A stretch of 44,130 nt of DNA, from NCBI GenBank assembly GCA_964371655.1, contig CAYJOD010000049.1, forward strand, positions 1 through 44,130, read 5' to 3'. Below are positions 1 to 6,772 of this stretch, in pieces (position 1 is the stretch's first letter; each line of letters opens with the position of its first letter). A model generated the notes under the pieces. That model worked only from the letters and a program-made list of their open reading frames with translations. It was not told the origin of the DNA and did not search any database. This stretch comes from CAZGSN01 sp964371655 (GTDB lineage Bacteria > Desulfobacterota > Binatia > HRBIN30). A program made the translations under genes and the position numbers.

Positions 1-144
1 TGCCAGGATCATTTCGTAGAATACTGCCGTGCCGTAATGGGCCCAGAGCGCAAGCGTGCTCGCCACGATCACCGTCGCCACGGCGACCGCAAGCCAGACC
101 GGCCAGAACGAACGCTGCCCGGATTGAATGCCGGTCTCGGACAT
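1..144 (-). CDS. Host inner-membrane protein, N-terminal part only
   Basis: The gene starts with ATG at 142-144 and runs off the left edge, so about 48 residues are visible. A GGGAG Shine-Dalgarno sequence sits six bases before the start. The peptide has a short polar N-terminus (MSETGIQSGQ) followed by a long hydrophobic helix (FWPVWLAVAVATVIVAST). I recall similar small membrane proteins from alphaproteobacteria, which supports the host assignment, but the function is unknown. It lies outside the prophage, and its clear ribosome-binding site contrasts with the phage late genes. Confidence 0.7.
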   Translation of the reverse strand, partial: MSETGIQSGQRSFWPVWLAVAVATVIVASTLALWAHYGTAVFYEMILA

Positions 145-301
145 CTTGCTCCCGTCGATCGGCGGCCGCGGCGGCGCCGAATTCTCCCCTCAGATAGGGT
201 GGAAAGCGGCCGCAGGCAACCGCCGCGCCCGCGTGCAACAACGGCGGGGGCAAAAGCTCGCACGAATGTGATGCAGCGGTGTGCGGAAGTGTGTGAGCGG
301 C

Positions 302-349
302 TGGAGCGGGCGAAGGGAATCGAACCCTCGTATGCAGCTTGGGAAGCAC
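302..349 (-). tRNA. tRNA-Gly 3' fragment (left attachment site)
   Basis: Read on the minus strand, this is the 3' half of a tRNA-Gly: anticodon loop TTCCCAA (anticodon CCC), anticodon-stem 3' strand GCTGC, a TTCGATT T-loop with a closed T stem, acceptor 3' strand CGCCCGC, discriminator T and an encoded CCA. Just 5' of the loop the sequence stops matching a tRNA, so no D arm or 5' acceptor strand is present and the fragment cannot be functional. It is the host-derived 3' half left behind by integration. The join lies within or next to the five bases GCTTC shared with the right copy. Confidence 0.85.
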
Positions 350-366
350 TTTCCCAACGAGGATTT

Positions 367-816
367 TCAAGCACTTAGCCCGCGTATTCTCTTATTATTC
401 TCCGAAACCCGCGAGGGTCTCCACGTTCTGTATGCGGCAGTATATGCACCGATGCAACGGCGAGAACAGAAGCTCCGCTTCTTTCCGCGAGTTTTGCGAA
501 CATGTCGCTGGAATGTACGACCGCAGTTTGGTGCAGGGCACACGAGAGTGACGGCTGAGGCCGGGCGCTGCATCCGATGATGGCGCCCGTGAGCTGCGTT
601 CGAGATGAGCTCAAGATTCTCTTCGTTGTTGTCTGTGCGGCTTCCGTTCCTGTGATGTACGTGCTCGTGGGGCCGAAGTATGCGCCCTAGGCGGCGCTCA
701 AGTATGAGCCGGTGGGCATAGACGTATCCGTTCGACCATGCGTGAGGATGATCGGGGCAAAAGACGATGATGTAGCCATTGTTGCGGCTGACCCTCGACC
801 AGTCCGGTTCCGGCAT
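367..816 (-). CDS. HNH endonuclease with C-terminal zinc motif
   Basis: The 149-residue protein has a phage-type HNH fold: AHRLILERRLGR, then HVHHRNGSRTDNNEENLEL and a following HGRHH. A second cysteine set (CPAPNC and, about 15 residues on, CSRRC) suggests a separate zinc site for DNA binding. The family cleaves DNA and includes homing endonucleases and packaging-linked nickases. This gene is far from the terminase and abuts the left attachment site, so a homing or free-standing role is more likely. The start ATG at 814-816 has no Shine-Dalgarno sequence, but an extended -10 box lies nine bases upstream. The stop codon lies within about 20 bases of the att site, so the reading frame is entirely phage DNA. 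Confidence 0.8.
   Translation of the reverse strand: MPEPDWSRVSRNNGYIIVFCPDHPHAWSNGYVYAHRLILERRLGRILRPHEHVHHRNGSRTDNNEENLELISNAAHGRHHRMQRPASAVTLVCPAPNCGRTFQRHVRKTRGKKRSFCSRRCIGAYTAAYRTWRPSRVSENNKRIRGLSA
385..406 (+). repeat. Tandem TATTCTC boxes, probable integrase arm site (left)
   Basis: TATTCTC (385-391) and TATTCTCCGAA (396-406) are separated by exactly four bases. The same pair with the same spacing and orientation occurs at 43928-43949 near the right end. Paired direct repeats at matching places inside both ends are what integrase arm-type sites look like. Here they overlap the 3' end of the HNH gene. Confidence 0.6.
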
Positions 817-825
817 ATACCGGCA

Positions 826-834
826 ATTATAACA
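826..834 (-). promoter_or_regulatory. Extended -10 promoter of the HNH gene
   Basis: On the minus strand the sequence is TGTTATAAT, a perfect extended -10 element. Its last base is nine bases before the ATG. Transcription would begin at or next to the start codon, giving a nearly leaderless mRNA. A weak -35 (TTAGGA) sits 17 bases further upstream. Confidence 0.55.
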
Positions 835-858
835 GTGCTGGGCGTCATTCCTAAGGTA

Positions 859-1128
859 TCAACGGCTCGTGCGGTTCACCGCGTAGTTCACCGGCGGACC
901 AAACATCACCGCGATGCGTCGGCACCCACAACGAGGACACCGCAGACGTTCCGCGATCCGGGCCAGGGGGAAGTCCAGCCCGCGCGTTGCCACGAGCGTT
1001 TGCATATCGAGCGTCGCCCGGAATCCGCACTCCCGCTTGTGCTTCAGCCCGCGCATACCGTCGTCCAGGCAGCGCATGTCGATGCGCCAGCCCAACGAAT
1101 ACGCTTGCCCGAGGGACTCGACTGTCAT
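859..1128 (-). CDS. Small zinc-ribbon protein, unknown function
   Basis: The predicted protein has 89 residues. A CPRCGCRR motif lies in the C-terminal third, preceded by a basic amphipathic stretch (LARIAERLRCPRCG). I recall small proteins with this ending (RCPRCG...IAVMFGPP) from alphaproteobacterial phages and genomes; their function is not known. It is divergent from the methyltransferase at 1241, with 112 bases between the starts. The start is ATG in the context TATG without a clear Shine-Dalgarno sequence. Two cysteines make only half a zinc site, so dimerisation or other ligands would be needed. Confidence 0.6.
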   Translation of the reverse strand: MTVESLGQAYSLGWRIDMRCLDDGMRGLKHKRECGFRATLDMQTLVATRGLDFPLARIAERLRCPRCGCRRIAVMFGPPVNYAVNRTSR

Positions 1129-1240
1129 AGAAAAGAACGGAAAGCGAACATGGCGCGTTAGTCAAGCTGGCTGTGCAAAGCACGCCCGGAGCGGTGGCGG
1201 ATTCCGGCTTCTTGGCTACGGTGGGGAAAAGGCGGAGACG

Positions 1241-2110
1241 ATGGAAATGCGGGCGGCTGCGCATGCGCCGGAGAGCGATCTGTTCTACTCGGAGGATGGG
1301 GTGAGCATTCACCTCGCCGACGCCCGGAACAAGCTGGCCGAGTTCCCGGACGGAACATTCCAATGCTGCGTGACCTCGCCCCCGTACTGGGGCCTGCGGG
1401 ACTACGACCATCCGGACCAGATCGGGGCAGAGCCCAAGCTCGACGATTACATCGCCGACCTTGTGAAGGTCTTCCGGGAAGTACGGCGAACACTCCGCGA
1501 AGACGGGACCTTTTGGCTCAACATCGGCGATGCCTATACGAGCGGCGGGCGGACGTGGCGGGCACCGGACAAGAAGAACGCGGGCCGCGCCATGACCTAC
1601 CGGCCGGATACGCCTGAGGGCTTGAAACCGAAGGACCTTATCGGGCTCCCATGGCGGATCGCGTTCGCGCTCCAAGCCGATGGTTGGTACCTACGCTCTG
1701 ACATCGTGTGGAACAAACCGAACTGTCAGCCGGAGAGCGTGAAGGACCGCCCCACGCGCGCGCACGAATACGTCTTCCTCTTTTCAAAGTCAGAACACTA
1801 CTCGTACTACCCCGAGCCGATCATGGAGAACGGAAGCGATACGAAGAAGAACCGGCGCACGGTCTGGAACCTGAACACCGAGCCATTCAAGGGCGCGCAC
1901 TTCGCCGTCTTCCCATCGCGGCTTGTAGAGCTTTGCATCTTGGCTGGCACCAAGGAGAGCGAGCTTGTGCTCGATCCATTCCTCGGGTCCGGTACGGTCG
2001 GTGCCGTGAGCAAGCGTCTAAAGCGTTCGTGCGTTGGCATCGAAATGAAGCCGGAATATGCGAAAATGGCCGCGAAGAGGGTCAGGGACGCCGCGCCCGC
2101 AATGCTATAG
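1241..2110 (+). CDS. Beta-class DNA methyltransferase of a restriction-modification pair
   Basis: The 289-residue enzyme transfers a methyl group from S-adenosylmethionine to DNA. The catalytic motif SPPYW is at residues 46-50 and the AdoMet motif DPFLGSGT near residue 245. This catalytic-before-AdoMet order defines the beta class. SPPYW is typical of N4-cytosine enzymes, although some N6-adenine enzymes share it. The open frame extends upstream, but the ATG at 1241 follows a purine-rich AAAAGGCGGAG stretch and gives the usual family length. Its stop overlaps the stop of the convergent gene at 2105 in the hexamer CTATAG. It probably protects phage DNA from that neighbour's nuclease, and perhaps from host enzymes. 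Confidence 0.85.
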   Translation: MEMRAAAHAPESDLFYSEDGVSIHLADARNKLAEFPDGTFQCCVTSPPYWGLRDYDHPDQIGAEPKLDDYIADLVKVFREVRRTLREDGTFWLNIGDAYTSGGRTWRAPDKKNAGRAMTYRPDTPEGLKPKDLIGLPWRIAFALQADGWYLRSDIVWNKPNCQPESVKDRPTRAHEYVFLFSKSEHYSYYPEPIMENGSDTKKNRRTVWNLNTEPFKGAHFAVFPSRLVELCILAGTKESELVLDPFLGSGTVGAVSKRLKRSCVGIEMKPEYAKMAAKRVRDAAPAML

Positions 2111-2923
2111 GGCGAGTGGCTGTTCGAGCGGAAAGACCCACGTCGCGTGTACGATGCAGAGCGCTTTGTCGATGGTGCGTATCTGTAGCTTCCGCTCGGT
2201 CCCGCCGTCGAAATAAAGCTGGAAGCGTGTCTTGCCGTCCTTGTCGGTGACGGTGCAGTAGCCGGGCTTCGGCATCTGCTTACTGTCGTGCATCATGTGC
2301 AGCTTGCCGTCCTTCGCCTCGAGCAAGAGGGCTTTCGGGATTTCTACCAGCTCGTATATCTCGTTCGTCACGTCGGAGAGCCGTCGAAGCGTGACTATGC
2401 GCTCATAGCTGCGCATGTGGTGGAACATCTGGTCCCGCAGGCCCACAAGGTCCTCTTCCTTGTCGCTCCACGATCCCTTCCCCAGCTCCATGAACTTCGA
2501 AATATGGATGCTCTCTTTGCGGATACCCTTGTTGGCCTGAGTCTTCAGGGAGACTGCGACATCATTGATCGTCAGGTCGTGACCGGGATTACCCCGCGTG
2601 GCTCTCGTTGCCTTGATGCCGCATGCGTTGCAAGCGTTCTCCAGTGCGAACTCGAAGCGATCCTTGGTGAAGGGCTCGGCTGAAAAGCAGTGATGGATGC
2701 GGAGGGTATCGCCGATCCGCTGCAACACGCAGTCATTCACGAGATCGGACTGCGGATTGCGTGTGAAGGTCGCATGCCGCTGGAGCTGCTTCAGGATGAC
2801 CCCGAAAAAGTCCAATTGCCCCGCCGAAAGAGCTGGCAGGGCATCGACTATCGCCTTGATTTTGTTCTCGTCTGCCAACCCAGCCCCTTGCGTAGGGGTG
2901 GATTCGTGACTCGATTCGCCCAA
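2105..2923 (-). CDS. Putative type II restriction endonuclease
   Basis: The 272-residue protein has no strong recognisable family signature. A PD-(D/E)xK-like core is visible at D116 (GNPGHD) followed by SLKTQ with K127, where serine takes the place of the second acidic residue. Its position, tail-to-tail with a DNA methyltransferase and sharing the stop hexamer, is the main reason for the call. If right, it would cut the sequence protected by that methyltransferase and could give the lysogen restriction-based immunity. The start at 2923 is TTG and weak, so the true N-terminus may be shorter. An alternative is an unrelated phage protein of unknown function. Confidence 0.6.
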   Translation of the reverse strand: MGESSHESTPTQGAGLADENKIKAIVDALPALSAGQLDFFGVILKQLQRHATFTRNPQSDLVNDCVLQRIGDTLRIHHCFSAEPFTKDRFEFALENACNACGIKATRATRGNPGHDLTINDVAVSLKTQANKGIRKESIHISKFMELGKGSWSDKEEDLVGLRDQMFHHMRSYERIVTLRRLSDVTNEIYELVEIPKALLLEAKDGKLHMMHDSKQMPKPGYCTVTDKDGKTRFQLYFDGGTERKLQIRTIDKALCIVHATWVFPLEQPLAL

Positions 2924-2951
2924 AGAGTCGAATCTCAGCTATTTTCCGAGG

Positions 2952-3080
2952 ATGCCAAGCGGATACGAGAAATCCCCCGACTACGGCGGCCCGGAGCCGA
3001 AGCCCTGGCTGTGGGGCGCGGGGCTGCTAATCCTGGTCGTGGCCGTGGGGTATTGGTGGCTTAGTTCATCGCTTTCATGA
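2952..3080 (+). CDS. Small single-span membrane protein (42 aa)
   Basis: The N-terminus is proline-, glycine- and tyrosine-rich (MPSGYEKSPDYGGPEPKPW) and is followed by one clear transmembrane helix (LWGAGLLILVVAVGYWW). It is the only plus-strand gene between two minus-strand genes, and its last 20 bases overlap the 3' end of the Dcm gene. A GAGG lies almost directly against the ATG. I recall similar tiny proteins from rhizobial phages; the function is unknown. Confidence 0.5.
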   Translation: MPSGYEKSPDYGGPEPKPWLWGAGLLILVVAVGYWWLSSSLS

Positions 3081-3981
3081 TCTGCGCCGCGACCTGCGGC
3101 ACTATCGCGTTTCCGGCCGCTTTGAGCGCGGCATTTCTCCATCCTCGAGGTCGCACCAGTCCGCCGGGAAGCCCATCATCCAGAGCGCAAAGCCGGGCTG
3201 CAACTTGAGGCCATTCTTCGGTCCATGCTGCACTGCTGTCGGCAAGTCTACGCCATTCTTGCGACGCTCTCGCTCCTTCGCATGACCTTCGGCGCTCCTG
3301 CTGCCCTTCTCCCCGTCGGCTGCCCGCGGCGTCGGCAGCATCGCTACCAAGCTCTCGACGGAGGGGCGGACCTTGCCCGTCCGGCCTGCCGCCCCGCCTC
3401 GGTTGCTCCCATAGCTCGTCGCCGATTTTGTGGGCAACAATCCAGACCCGATCTCTCTTGTGTGGCGCGCCGACGGCAACAGCCGGAATAATAAACGACT
3501 GGACCTCGTAACCTTCGTTTTCCAGGTCAGCGCACACTGTCTCGAATACCAAGCCGTCGTTCCAAGAAGTGAGTCCCGTAACGTTCTCAGCGAGGACCCA
3601 TGTCGGTCGGAAAAGAGCGATGGCTTCAAGCATAGGAGGCCAGAGGTAGCGGTCGTCTGCCGTTCCTCCTCTTCGTCCGGCGACCGAGAAAGGTTGGCAG
3701 GGGAATCCTCCAGTGAGGATATACGGCCGGTCAGTGTCGGCCGTTCCTTTCCCCGCTTCCCTCTGTCCCGTTGATACTTCCCTCCCTTCGCGTCGGCTGC
3801 ACGCGGCGTCGGCAATAAACTCGCGGATGTCCCTGTGGATCGTTGCCGTGGGCCAGTGCTTTCGGAGAACTGCTTGGCAGAATGGGTCATACTCTACGAA
3901 TACGTGCTCCACATCTTCCCACACTGCGTCGGCTGCGAGGGCGAATCCTCCTATGCCGCTGAATAGATCGAGATGCTTCAC
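3061..3981 (-). CDS. dcm: C5-cytosine DNA methyltransferase
   Basis: The 306-residue enzyme methylates cytosine at carbon 5. The motifs occur in order: motif I LDLFSGIGGF at residues 4-13, catalytic GGFPCQPFS with Cys95, ENV at 132-134, the KRDRVWIVA region, and GNAIVPQVA near the C-terminus. The target-recognition segment between about 205 and 265 is short and rich in Arg, Gly and Ala. The start is GTG at 3981. No nuclease partner adjoins it, so it is probably an orphan that protects phage DNA from host restriction. A different reading frame of the same strand also looks coding (3102-3890). Confidence 0.88.
   Translation of the reverse strand: MKHLDLFSGIGGFALAADAVWEDVEHVFVEYDPFCQAVLRKHWPTATIHRDIREFIADAACSRREGREVSTGQREAGKGTADTDRPYILTGGFPCQPFSVAGRRGGTADDRYLWPPMLEAIALFRPTWVLAENVTGLTSWNDGLVFETVCADLENEGYEVQSFIIPAVAVGAPHKRDRVWIVAHKIGDELWEQPRRGGRPDGQGPPLRRELGSDAADAAGSRRGEGQQERRRSCEGARASQEWRRLADSSAAWTEEWPQVAARLCALDDGLPGGLVRPRGWRNAALKAAGNAIVPQVAAQIMKAMN
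3102..3890 (-). CDS. Overlapping second frame inside dcm, possible real protein
   Basis: This 262-codon frame lies wholly inside the dcm gene, shifted +1 on the same strand, and starts with ATG in the context TATG. Its translation contains, in order, LLPTPRAADAKGG, a stretch LLGTTAWYSRQCALTWK, SSRLLFRLLPSA, GLLPT, a second LPTPRAADGEKG and a C-terminal LWMMGFPADWCDLE. I recall these blocks from a family of phage proteins of unknown function found near methyltransferases, often written as LPTPTASD repeats and ending in MGFPxGWTDL. That resemblance, rather than length alone, is the reason to list it. It could be a frame artefact of methyltransferase codons. I cannot search to decide. Confidence 0.4.
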   Translation of the reverse strand: MTHSAKQFSESTGPRQRSTGTSASLLPTPRAADAKGGKYQRDRGKRGKERPTLTGRISSLEDSPANLSRSPDEEEERQTTATSGLLCLKPSLFSDRHGSSLRTLRDSLLGTTAWYSRQCALTWKTKVTRSSRLLFRLLPSARHTREIGSGLLPTKSATSYGSNRGGAAGRTGKVRPSVESLVAMLPTPRAADGEKGSRSAEGHAKERERRKNGVDLPTAVQHGPKNGLKLQPGFALWMMGFPADWCDLEDGEMPRSKRPETR

Positions 3982-4024
3982 ACATGATGATGTTGACTAC
4001 TAACAATATACATTGTGCGACGTG

Positions 4025-4186
4025 TCATTCTACTTCGACGAACGGTTCGCCTCCAAAGCGGCAGTTGCCTACAGAGTGCTCGCCGCACGCCCACGAACCG
4101 CAGCACATACAACGCTTCTCTACTTCGTTGTTGCAATGCGGCCGATTGTTGTCGTCTAGGTGTTCGCAATTTTGGCTGATTTTCAT
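4025..4186 (-). CDS. Small Cys/His-rich zinc protein (53 aa)
   Basis: This is the last gene of a three-gene minus-strand operon. Its ATG overlaps the TGA of the upstream gene (ATGA), so it is probably translationally coupled. It contains CEHLDDNNRPHC, then CMCCGSWACGEH: at least six cysteines and several histidines that could hold one or two zinc ions. No family is recognised. A role as a small DNA- or protein-binding early protein would fit but is not shown. Confidence 0.55.
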   Translation of the reverse strand: MKISQNCEHLDDNNRPHCNNEVEKRCMCCGSWACGEHSVGNCRFGGEPFVEVE

Positions 4187-4545
4187 ATTCGAGATGCTAC
4201 TAGGCGATGCGTAATGCGCGTGTCGTCCCAATCGCTTGGATAATTTGGGTCGTACGCAAGTTTTCCACTTCTGTAGACGACGACGTGCCCGTACGTTTTC
4301 CACTTCTTGCTGTTGCCGCAAAGAATGTGCGTTCCCCGCTTTGGCGGGAAGAAGCACCTATCCCAGCGAACCTGATAGCCGTGCTTTCGGAAGAACCGTT
4401 TTAGACGTTGATTCCAACCTTCGCGGGGAAACACGAAATAGGGGACACGCTCTGGGTGAAGATTCAGAACGTAGGCAACGCAATCTGTGAGACACCCTTG
4501 AGTTCGTCTAAGCCGCGTAATGTTGCGGGCGTATTTCCGCTTCAT
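4183..4545 (-). CDS. Papain-like (cysteine-peptidase fold) small protein
   Basis: The 120-residue protein has CLTDCVAYVLNL near the N-terminus, then GHVVVYRSGKLAYDPNYP. This spacing of Cys, His (GHVVVY) and Asp (AYDPN) is what one sees in single-domain papain-like peptidases of phages. The basic N-terminus (MKRKYARNITRLRR) could bind nucleic acid. The gene is the middle member of a coupled operon (ATGA overlaps on both sides). Targets are unknown; it could process or inactivate a host protein. The triad assignment is by pattern only. Confidence 0.5.
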   Translation of the reverse strand: MKRKYARNITRLRRTQGCLTDCVAYVLNLHPERVPYFVFPREGWNQRLKRFFRKHGYQVRWDRCFFPPKRGTHILCGNSKKWKTYGHVVVYRSGKLAYDPNYPSDWDDTRITHRLVASRI

Positions 4546-4730
4546 ACAATGATTTGATACGTCCTCTTGGGTCGGACCTTCTGCGTCTTGTTCGTCTTAA
4601 AGAAGTCGTCGAGCGCGAACCGAACGGCATCAATCTCGTTATCGGCAAACACCATGCGTTTGATGATGTCTCGCTGCGGATACCGTTCAAGTTCGACGAT
4701 GTAGCGGAACGGATTGTATCTGGTGTTCAT
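4542..4730 (-). CDS. Hypothetical protein (62 aa), first gene of a coupled operon
   Basis: The chosen start gives MNTRYNPFRYIVELERYPQRD, a compact soluble protein with charged residues throughout and a basic C-terminus (KVRPKRTYQIIV). An upstream in-frame start exists but would run through the apparent promoter region. The context is TATG, without a Shine-Dalgarno sequence. Its stop overlaps the start of the cysteine-peptidase-like gene. The segment FADNEIDAVRFALDDFF resembles small signal-response folds, but no family is recognised. Confidence 0.55.
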   Translation of the reverse strand: MNTRYNPFRYIVELERYPQRDIIKRMVFADNEIDAVRFALDDFFKTNKTQKVRPKRTYQIIV

Positions 4731-4834
4731 AGTGGTGTGATACGTCGCACAACACAGATTGTTGGTAATGATCGATCTGAGGCCGAGGCACTGAGCCGTA
4801 CGAGACGGGTCGAACCTCAAGCGCCTCCGCCTCA

Positions 4835-4854
4835 GGGGCCGATCAATCGGCCCC
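4835..4854. repeat. Perfect 9-bp inverted repeat
   Basis: GGGGCCGAT and ATCGGCCCC are separated by CA, giving a 20-base palindrome between the secreted-protein gene and the operon at 4730. The loop is tight and no T-run follows on the minus strand. It could be a weak terminator or a protein-binding operator. Confidence 0.5.
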
Positions 4855-4860
4855 CGCGTA

Positions 4861-5145
4861 TCATCGAGTGAACTGTGCGAGGTACCACGCGGTACCCGTC
4901 AGGTCGAAGCAGCCCATGTGCTCCGGGAACCAGATCGGGCAGGTGTACGAGCGCCCGAACGTGTCGGTCACCGTAGCGCCCGAAGCGATCCTCGGCGTCT
5001 GGAAGCCGGTGAGACCCCACGACATCATGTGCGACATCGGATCGGGTCCGTTGGCACACGTCGTGATCGAACAGTCCGCAGACGCGAAGCCCGGCAGCAT
5101 GAACGCTGTCGTGATGGCCGTGGCTGCGAGAAGTTTCTTGAACAT
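4861..5145 (-). CDS. Secreted small protein with signal peptide
   Basis: The 94-residue protein begins with a textbook Sec signal peptide: MFKK, then a hydrophobic core (AATAITTAFMLPG), with likely cleavage after FASA before DCSI. The mature part of about 71 residues has several cysteines (CSITTC, CPIW, GCF), fitting disulfides in the periplasm. It has no Shine-Dalgarno sequence and a TATG start. A prophage-encoded periplasmic protein might act in superinfection exclusion or host fitness (lysogenic conversion), but no family is recognised. Confidence 0.65.
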   Translation of the reverse strand: MFKKLLAATAITTAFMLPGFASADCSITTCANGPDPMSHMMSWGLTGFQTPRIASGATVTDTFGRSYTCPIWFPEHMGCFDLTGTAWYLAQFTR

Positions 5146-5210
5146 ACGATGTTGTGTTGGCTAATAACTTTGGTCGACCGGCATTCTTTCAGGGCGCGCC
5201 TTTCCCGTTG

Positions 5211-5483
5211 TCACCTAATACTCGTAAAGTACGGCAGCTTATCGTCGACACGTCCGCAGAATTTACACACCTCGACGGTCATCACGAGCGCACCGTCTTC
5301 CGAAAGCACCATCTCCTCGCTGAAGTACTCGTGCGCCACTCTACGCCACGAGAGTGATCCTGCCGGCGTGAGGTTCGTGCCACAACGTCGGCATGACTGG
5401 CAGGGTGCGGGCTGTCGGTACGCGTAGACCTGGGTCCTTCCGCATCGGCATCTGAAGAGTGTTTGATCGGTGGTGGGAGGCAT
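5211..5483 (-). CDS. Zinc-ribbon protein (90 aa)
   Basis: Cysteine pairs occur as CRCG near the N-terminus, CQSCRRCG at about residues 28-35 and CKFCG near residue 73, a pattern of one or two zinc ribbons. The rest is mostly beta-type sequence (MVLSEDGALVMTVEVC). No enzymatic residues are evident. It lies seven bases downstream of the SWIM protein gene and probably shares its transcript. It may act as a DNA- or RNA-binding accessory protein. Confidence 0.6.
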   Translation of the reverse strand: MPPTTDQTLFRCRCGRTQVYAYRQPAPCQSCRRCGTNLTPAGSLSWRRVAHEYFSEEMVLSEDGALVMTVEVCKFCGRVDDKLPYFTSIR

Positions 5484-5489
5484 ACGCGG

Positions 5490-5975
5490 TTAGAACAGTG
5501 TGCCCATCTGCTCTTGGGGCTCCGGTGTCCTCTTCACGGCCGCTTCGACGTGGCGGCAGTGACCTCGGTAGTAGTAGCCGCGGCAGGTGCATACGGCACT
5601 CTCGCCATTGAGCTTCACCGTCTGGGTCCTACCCCGCTGCGAATTGGAGGGTACCTGTCGGAAGATAGGCGTCTGCCCGAGCGCCTTGATCGAGACCGGA
5701 GCGGTAACGCTGATCTTCCATGCTTGGACGAGGCGCCCGGTGACGCGGCATGCTCGGCGCGTAGAGAGCGTCAAGATGCCGAACTCCCGAAGCTCCTTTA
5801 CCCGAGGTGTGATCCGATTAATGCTCCACTCGAGGGCAGTCGCGATCTCGCTGTTCGTGAAGTCTCTCTCTGGATGCTGCTCAAAGAGCTCCGCTACGGC
5901 GATCTGGCGCGCCCCGAGCGTCGGCGCTACTTCGTTCATCCAGGCATGGATCGATGTGTTCGCGACGTGCGTCAT
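5490..5975 (-). CDS. Winged-helix and SWIM zinc-finger protein
   Basis: Two parts are visible in 161 residues. The N-terminal part holds a helix-turn-helix of winged-helix type (FTNSEIATALEWSINRITPRVKELREFGIL). The C-terminal part has a SWIM motif, CTCRGYYYRGHCRH, matching CxCxnCxH. SWIM fingers bind DNA or proteins in recombination-linked and other factors. The start at 5975 (MTHVAN) is chosen because the upstream 45-aa gene stops in an ATGA overlap there; an ATG 21 bases earlier is possible. It is likely a phage regulator or DNA-processing accessory protein. Confidence 0.65.
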   Translation of the reverse strand: MTHVANTSIHAWMNEVAPTLGARQIAVAELFEQHPERDFTNSEIATALEWSINRITPRVKELREFGILTLSTRRACRVTGRLVQAWKISVTAPVSIKALGQTPIFRQVPSNSQRGRTQTVKLNGESAVCTCRGYYYRGHCRHVEAAVKRTPEPQEQMGTLF

Positions 5976-6109
5976 ACCTTCTTTTTCTTCGCCCATCGTG
6001 CCTTCGCGGCGTTACTCGCACTCTTCGAGCGTTCGGCAGGTGTGCGGCTGTTATTAAGAGCGTGCGCCCCGAGAAGTCCTCGCTGGCTTGCCGTCAATTT
6101 CTTTCCCAT
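5972..6109 (-). CDS. Small basic protein (45 aa)
   Basis: The peptide is strongly basic (MGKKLTASQRG at the start, KARWAKKKKV at the end) and otherwise helical. Its TGA overlaps the ATG of the SWIM gene, and an AGAGGA Shine-Dalgarno sequence lies seven bases before its start. KARW-type C-termini occur in small phage DNA-binding proteins. It is probably a nucleic-acid-binding leader gene of this operon; the function is unknown. Confidence 0.6.
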   Translation of the reverse strand: MGKKLTASQRGLLGAHALNNSRTPAERSKSASNAAKARWAKKKKV

Positions 6110-6251
6110 ACCGGAATCCTCTCATATGCGCGGCAATATGCAAGCTGCGCTGTGTGAATAAGTGCTGCGCGGGGCTTAGTTGAGCCATTCGCTCTGGTTT
6201 TCCCCAATGCGCGCCTTGCACGTCTGCGCGCATGTGATTCAATGCACGCAT

Positions 6252-6482
6252 ATGGAATACGTGATGTACGAGAGAGATTATCGGTGGATGGGTGCCAAGT
6301 CGCGGGAGTGGAGGCAGAAGCGGAGGATGGAGCGCCGCCTGCGAACGTTTGACCGTGCGCTGATCGCGTCGACGATCTTCGCCCTTACTATGTGCGTAGT
6401 AGCGTACGTCACCGCGTCATATGTGATCGCGGAGCATGCGCGGGACTTCTGCTACTCGATAGCGGAGTGCCCCAAGGTATGA
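6252..6482 (+). CDS. Small membrane protein with basic N-terminus (76 aa)
   Basis: A strongly basic region (KSREWRQKRRMERRLR) precedes one transmembrane helix (LIASTIFALTMCVVAYVTASYVI), so the protein is probably anchored with the N-terminus in the cytoplasm. It is the first of three plus-strand genes linked by ATGA overlaps and running towards the late-operon terminator. Starts at 6252 or 6264 are both possible. The function is unknown; superinfection exclusion or lysis accessory are options by position. Confidence 0.5.
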   Translation: MEYVMYERDYRWMGAKSREWRQKRRMERRLRTFDRALIASTIFALTMCVVAYVTASYVIAEHARDFCYSIAECPKV

Positions 6483-6772
6483 GGATTAATGCAAAGTCTG
6501 AGTGGCAGGGAGATCACTCGATAGCCCCGCGTTGGGTTCGCGCGCATATAATTCCCTGGTATCGACGGATATTGACTCGACCAGAGACACTGTTTTTCAC
6601 GACATTGATCGGGATTATTTTTGGTGCGATGGCCGATAGCAATATCGAGACGATACTTGCGGCGCCATCTCTTGTACTACTTTTGTTGATGGCTGCTGAC
6701 ACGTACAAAGAGTGGCTCCGAGAGCAATTTCAGCGAGCCGTCGACGAGGGCAAAATTAAGAGCGGCGCATGA
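6479..6772 (+). CDS. Membrane protein (97 aa), second of three coupled genes
   Basis: The ATG overlaps the preceding TGA. A soluble, tryptophan-containing N-terminus is followed by two adjacent hydrophobic segments (TLFFTTLIGIIFGAM and ILAAPSLVLLLLMAA) and a charged C-terminal helix. Two spans plus a charged tail also fit a holin-like or spanin-partner protein. However, it lies on the opposite strand from the lysis genes, which makes this uncertain. Confidence 0.55.
   Translation: MRINAKSEWQGDHSIAPRWVRAHIIPWYRRILTRPETLFFTTLIGIIFGAMADSNIETILAAPSLVLLLLMAADTYKEWLREQFQRAVDEGKIKSGA

Noticed and set aside
1795..1805. GAACACTACTCG as a seventh copy of the repeated motif
   Set aside because: It differs in the core TAACAC and lies far from the cluster, in the opposite part of the phage; likely chance.
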